Assembly: GCF_900604355.1 (NCBI RefSeq)
Contig: NZ_UWOE01000001.1
Coordinates: forward strand, 1,922,001 to 1,986,000
Reading direction: 5' to 3'
DNA from: Luxibacter massiliensis
Lineage (GTDB): Bacteria > Bacillota > Clostridia > Lachnospirales > Lachnospiraceae
DNA length: 64,000 nt
The position numbers and the translations under genes are program-made. Under the pieces are notes generated by a model. It saw only the letters and a list, made by a program, of their open reading frames with translations, had not been told where the DNA came from and did not search any database. Shown here piece after piece: positions 61,302 to 64,000 of this stretch (positions are counted from its first letter, which is position 1; the number at the start of each line of letters is the position of its first letter).

Positions 61302-61426
61302 AGAATCCTGCTTGCAGGATTCTCCGCCTGCGGCGGGCTGCATTAGCAACATAATTCCCTGCCGCCGCAGCGCGATCCCGCGGAGAGTTTTTATTTCATA
61401 GGACGTAATTTCCTATGAAATAAAAA
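61302..61426 (-). other. Stacked hairpins in the T-box to aldo/keto reductase leader
   Basis: Three perfect stems lie in the 5' leader. 61302-61323 is AGAATCCTGC-tt-GCAGGATTCT. 61325-61387 has CTGCGGCGG/CCGCCGCAG with outer CTCCGC/GCGGAG arms. 61388-61426 has a 16-bp arm TTTTTATTTCATAGGA pairing across CGTAATT with its complement. None is followed by a clear T-run except the last, which merges with the T-box terminator. They could slow or process the mRNA. Confidence 0.7.
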
Positions 61427-61662
61427 AGTCCCTTTCCGTATATAATAATACAGAAAGGGACGAGTACAGACATATCTCGCGGTTCCACCCTAATTGCCCC
61501 GGCATTATCTCATTGCCGGCACCTCTTAATTTTGATTATAACGGAATCACCGGACTGTTTTCAGCCACTCAGAGGTAGTTTTCAAATGTTTCCAGGACAG
61601 GGAATTTCCAGCCTAAGATTCCCCTCTCTGTGTCTTTCCACACTTTACTCGTCTCATCAATG
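61425..61662 (-). promoter_or_regulatory. T-box leader controlling the aldo/keto reductase-thrS operon
   Basis: The minus strand has the T-box core TTAGGGTGGAACCGCG at about 61490-61475, preceded by the stem I elements GATGAGACGAGTAAAG and AGAGAGGGGA. It is followed by the terminator GTCCCTTTC-loop-GAAAGGGAC and TTTTTT. The candidate specifier region AAAACTACCTCT contains ACT and ACC, both threonine codons; UAC (Tyr) overlaps. With thrS downstream, threonine is the best reading. Uncharged tRNA would stabilise the antiterminator and let transcription enter the operon. Confidence 0.9.
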
Positions 61663-61686
61663 TATTGTCAGTTTGAATATAGACTC

Positions 61687-61714
61687 ATTATAACACTGCT
61701 TTAGCTTTTGTCAA
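61687..61714 (-). promoter_or_regulatory. Promoter of the T-box leader
   Basis: TTGACA (61709-61714) and TATAAT (61687-61692) are separated by 16 bases on the minus strand, 25 bases upstream of the T-box stem I. The -35 box overlaps the end of the upstream YdcF gene. Confidence 0.75.
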
Positions 61715-62436
61715 CCCGAAAGATTCCGCACATACATCCAGATCACGGCGAAAAATTCACGTACCATATAGTTTAACTGCAAAACCGGGTTTGCACTTGC
61801 ACAAATTCCATGAATATCAGAAAATCCGGCCCTTCTCCCAATCTTCAAGGCACGGTACATATGGAAATTATTCGTCACAACCGCCACAGGCTGTGTGCCA
61901 TCCCCGATCAGGGCCCGGCTGTTTCTTAGATTTTCCCATGTGGAGACAGAGGCATCCTCCAGCCAGATCCTCTGTCTTTCGATCCCGTGCCCTTCCAGAT
62001 AACTGGCCATAGCACAGGCCTCTGTTATATCTTCTTCCTTCCCCTGCCCTCCTGACACAATTGCAATGGTCTCCTGATGTTCCTCTAAATACTTCAGGGC
62101 AGCGTCCAGCCTCCTTAGCAGGGAATTTGTAATCTTTGTCCCCCGTACTTGCGCACCCAGAATAATTAAATACTTAACTTTCACACCATCCCGGTTTCTC
62201 ATTGCCATACATATACAAAGTTCTGTCACTACAAAAACGCTCCACAGAGGCAGCATCACTATAAATAAAAATTTATCCACAGCCGGGTGTCCTGAAAAAA
62301 TCCCTAAAAGAAAATTCAAGGCTGCCGCCATGAGCCAGAAACCGGAAAAAGTAGAATTCCACCTTCCTGTATATTTACAAATTATTAGATAATACACAAC
62401 ACAAATTAGGCCCGCCACCCCAAAATAAATGTGCAT
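61711..62436 (-). CDS. YdcF family protein (DUF218)
   Basis: A 241-residue protein with an N-terminal three-helix membrane part (about 1-80) and a cytosolic or external DUF218 domain. YLIILGAQVRGTKITNSLLR, then IAIVSGGQGKEEDITEACAM, and VVTNNFHMYRALKIGRRAGF with the conserved Asn-Phe-His match ElyC/SanA/YdcF proteins. These are linked to cell-envelope or vancomycin-related roles in enterobacteria. Their biochemical activity is not settled. The gene is upstream of the T-box unit and has its own neighbourhood. Confidence 0.92.
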   Translation of the reverse strand: MHIYFGVAGLICVVYYLIICKYTGRWNSTFSGFWLMAAALNFLLGIFSGHPAVDKFLFIVMLPLWSVFVVTELCICMAMRNRDGVKVKYLIILGAQVRGTKITNSLLRRLDAALKYLEEHQETIAIVSGGQGKEEDITEACAMASYLEGHGIERQRIWLEDASVSTWENLRNSRALIGDGTQPVAVVTNNFHMYRALKIGRRAGFSDIHGICASANPVLQLNYMVREFFAVIWMYVRNLSG

Positions 62437-62473
62437 CGCTTCCCCTTCCCAAAAACCATCCTATAAAACAGCC

Positions 62474-62505
62474 ACATCCCCCGGCCGCAGTTGTCCGGGG
62501 GATGT
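62474..62505 (-). terminator. Terminator after the SEC-C gene
   Basis: A perfect 11-bp stem ACATCCCCCGG / CCGGGGGATGT on a 10-base loop is followed on the minus strand by GGCTGTTTTA. It lies about 25 bases past the stop of the gene at 62532. Confidence 0.75.
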
Positions 62506-62531
62506 CCAAATCCGATATAGACTTAAGGGAA

Positions 62532-63047
62532 TTAAATATTCTTCCCACAACATTTTTTATATTTTTTGCCGCTTCCACAGGGACATGGGTCATTTCTTCC
62601 TATCTTCTTCTCTTTACGGACAGTACCTGACTGCTTCTGCTCCCGGTAGAGCCGCTTTCTTGTCTCTTCATCAAAAATACTTTCCCACTGGGGCAGTTCA
62701 TACAGCCAGTCTGCTTTAGCATCCACCATATTTTTATATAGTTTCTCTTTATCAAAAGCAAGGCTGACCTCCGTAGTCTCTGTCATTGTCTCAATTGGAT
62801 TGGGAATCTTCAGGCTGTCATTAATGCCATCCAGGAAACCTACCATTGTCATGACGTCCTGGCCGTACTTGCCGGCAAGCTCTTCTACTGTCCCCTTTAC
62901 TTCCACATCAGGATCTGTCAGAAGCTGCTCATAAATCTCCTTCTCGATATTAAAGTACACTCCCCAGAACTTCTCCAGCTGTTCCCTTGTCAAATCCTTG
63001 TTATAGGCCGTGTCTCTCCATTGATCCAATAAACACTTTTCACTCAT
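62532..63047 (-). CDS. SEC-C motif protein
   Basis: A 171-residue protein ending with the zinc-binding SEC-C motif GRNDPCPCGSGKKYKKCCG, the same motif found at the SecA C-terminus. The body (about 1-140) is helical and acidic (EELAGKYGQDVMTMVGFLDG, then INDSLKIPNPIETMTE) and resembles a small family of SEC-C proteins from clostridia. Its function is unknown. The ATG at 63047 follows AAGGAGTTATATACA. It stands between the YdcF gene and two small ORFs at the window edge. A zinc-dependent protein or ribosome contact is possible but is inference. Confidence 0.88.
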   Translation of the reverse strand: MSEKCLLDQWRDTAYNKDLTREQLEKFWGVYFNIEKEIYEQLLTDPDVEVKGTVEELAGKYGQDVMTMVGFLDGINDSLKIPNPIETMTETTEVSLAFDKEKLYKNMVDAKADWLYELPQWESIFDEETRKRLYREQKQSGTVRKEKKIGRNDPCPCGSGKKYKKCCGKNI

Positions 63048-63174
63048 TGTATATAACTCCTTTTTTAATTTTTCACTCGTGTCCCCATTATATACCAAAA
63101 TTCAAATATAGTAAATAAATATTATCCGTTTGTACGATTACTAAAAACCTTTTTTATCTGCCGGGAATCTGGGC

Positions 63175-63202
63175 TTGCATTACACCTGCTTTTTGTTATA
63201 AT
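63175..63202 (+). promoter_or_regulatory. Possible promoter for the small membrane protein
   Basis: TTGCAT (63175-63180) and TATAAT (63197-63202) are separated by 16 bases. ATTACATgttATGTAAT, an inverted repeat, follows at about 63210-63226, a candidate operator. Confidence 0.45.
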
Positions 63203-63242
63203 ATCTATAATTACATGTTATGTAATCAGAAAGGATGTATTT

Positions 63243-63467
63243 ATGAAAAAAACGAAACGGATCCTGGCGCTGGCCGCCGCAGCTCTTCTCATATGCCTTT
63301 ATGGCAGCACATTGGTTTTTGCACTGTCTGGCAGCTCTGCTTCACTGGGACTTTTGAAAGCATCCATGGCCGCTACAATCCTGCTTCCCGTCCTCATATA
63401 TGGATACACTCTCCTCTTCCGCCTGGCCCATAAAGACAGGGCAGATAAAACAGATACAGAGCAATAA
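63243..63467 (+). CDS. Small membrane protein, 74 aa, unknown
   Basis: ATG 63243 follows AAAGGATGTATTT. The 74-residue protein has two hydrophobic helices (ILALAAAALLICLYGSTLVF and ATILLPVLIYGYTLLFRLA) and a charged C-terminus KDRADKTDTEQ. It has no recognised family. The promoter and ribosome site support that it is real, but its length leaves room for doubt. Confidence 0.55.
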   Translation: MKKTKRILALAAAALLICLYGSTLVFALSGSSASLGLLKASMAATILLPVLIYGYTLLFRLAHKDRADKTDTEQ

Positions 63468-63471
63468 CCCA

Positions 63472-63636
63472 TCAGACATATAATTGTACAAGCTCCAGGG
63501 CAGCTCCCCACTGTGCTGCTCTTTTTTCTGTTAAAGTCTTATGCTTTTTCTCTGTATTTTCCTTTTGTTTCCTTCTTTCCAGATATTCTTCCATGGATAT
63601 CATCTCCTGCATTTTCTTTTTATTGCTTCTATACAT
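63472..63636 (-). CDS. Very small basic protein, 54 aa, unknown
   Basis: The ATG at 63636 has AAAGGAGGTATTTAT upstream, a near-perfect ribosome site, which is the main support. The protein MYRSNKKKMQEMISMEEYLE continues as a charged helix (RRKQKENTEKKHKTLTEKRA) and ends in a hydrophobic tail (QWGAALELVQLYV). It is convergent with the small membrane protein, with only four bases between their ends. No family is known to me. Confidence 0.5.
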   Translation of the reverse strand: MYRSNKKKMQEMISMEEYLERRKQKENTEKKHKTLTEKRAAQWGAALELVQLYV

Positions 63637-64000
63637 ATAAATACCTCCTTTACTAAATCTCAGCCTTATCATTATATGAATACATACCTGCAAATATTCC
63701 TAAAAACTTATATCCTTATGTGTTGCTCATTTGTTATTACAGGTATATTGTAGCCGCCAAATGTGTCGGAGCTATGGAAGAACTCTAAAAACTTTATAAT
63801 CTGTCTCTTAAATATTCCTGTGGCCAAAAAAGGACTGCCATAAAACGTAAAATCCTCCTGGAGCCTACCGGCCTGTATGAGAGATACATTTTATAACAAT
63901 CCTTCTTTATTATTTTTATAAGATTTTGGTGTGTATCAGAATTTTATGATCGATAAATAATATCATCTCTTCCCGGGCCATTGCTGATCAGGGTAATTGG
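63637..64000. other. Right-end stretch without a supported gene
   Basis: Holds the promoter region of the 54-aa gene and about 250 bases in which no reading frame with a convincing start or family match was seen. It is AT-rich, with TATTATTTTTATAAG-like runs. A gene starting beyond the window could use it as its upstream region. Confidence 0.5.

Overview
The window looks like chromosomal DNA from an anaerobic, endospore-forming gut Firmicute, most likely a member of the Lachnospiraceae (Clostridium cluster XIVa). The reasons are: sporulation and germination genes (spoIIP, gpr, a SpoVAF-like protein), two oxygen-sensitive glycyl radical enzymes (NrdD and an unassigned one), a betaine/glycine-reductase-type selenoprotein, a GGGtGRT-family protein, a threonine-type T-box, and gene orders typical of clostridia (yicC-gmk-rpoZ-rimO-pgsA-cinA). 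I did not try to name the species. Most genes lie on the minus strand.

Layout. 1-5 kb: the 5' part of a type IIA topoisomerase B subunit, spoIIP, gpr, rpsT on the plus strand, and a MATE exporter. 5-9 kb: ilvN and ilvC for branched-chain amino acids, galE and a sugar nucleotidyltransferase. 9-15 kb: an ABC-F ATPase, L-lactate dehydrogenase, an unknown four-helix membrane protein, a cupin, a GNAT acetyltransferase and an iron-sulfur flavoprotein. 15-17 kb: the GGGtGRT / NifU-like pair of unknown function. 17-21.5 kb: the housekeeping operon yicC-gmk-rpoZ-rimO-pgsA-cinA. 21.7-27 kb: rqcH, a lipoprotein, a DUF815 ATPase, pheA and a small membrane protein. 27.3-29.2 kb: an intact IS1182-type element. 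29-36 kb: an NSS transporter, DegV, a second MATE, a CPBP protease and the SpoVAF-like protein. 36-39 kb: dUTPase and anaerobic ribonucleotide reductase (nrdD-nrdG). 39-47 kb: an FMN-dependent hydroxyacid oxidoreductase with a cysteine-rich N-terminus, then a GntR/LacI regulator and an activase - glycyl radical enzyme - FGGY kinase operon behind a near-consensus promoter covered by a palindromic operator.

47-54 kb is a selenium and betaine island. It holds a selenocysteine tRNA (anticodon UCA), two tandem DUF3841 paralogues, a BCCT betaine transporter, and the two subunits of a betaine-reductase-type component B. The large subunit reads through an in-frame UGA. A divergent TetR regulator and several perfect palindromes complete the island. 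54-64 kb: an FkbM-type methyltransferase, metA, an AI-2E family permease, a DUF1540 metal-binding-type protein, then T-box - aldo/keto reductase - thrS, a YdcF protein, a SEC-C protein and two very small ORFs.

The gaps between genes carry several repeat classes: five related copies of a roughly 100-135 bp palindromic element, five contiguous copies of a 61-bp unit, and two copies of a 66-bp unit. The best candidates for undescribed biology are the glycyl radical enzyme/kinase operon, the GGGtGRT pair, the T-box-controlled aldo/keto reductase, and the repeat family. All assignments come from reading the sequence and from remembered family features. No database search was run.
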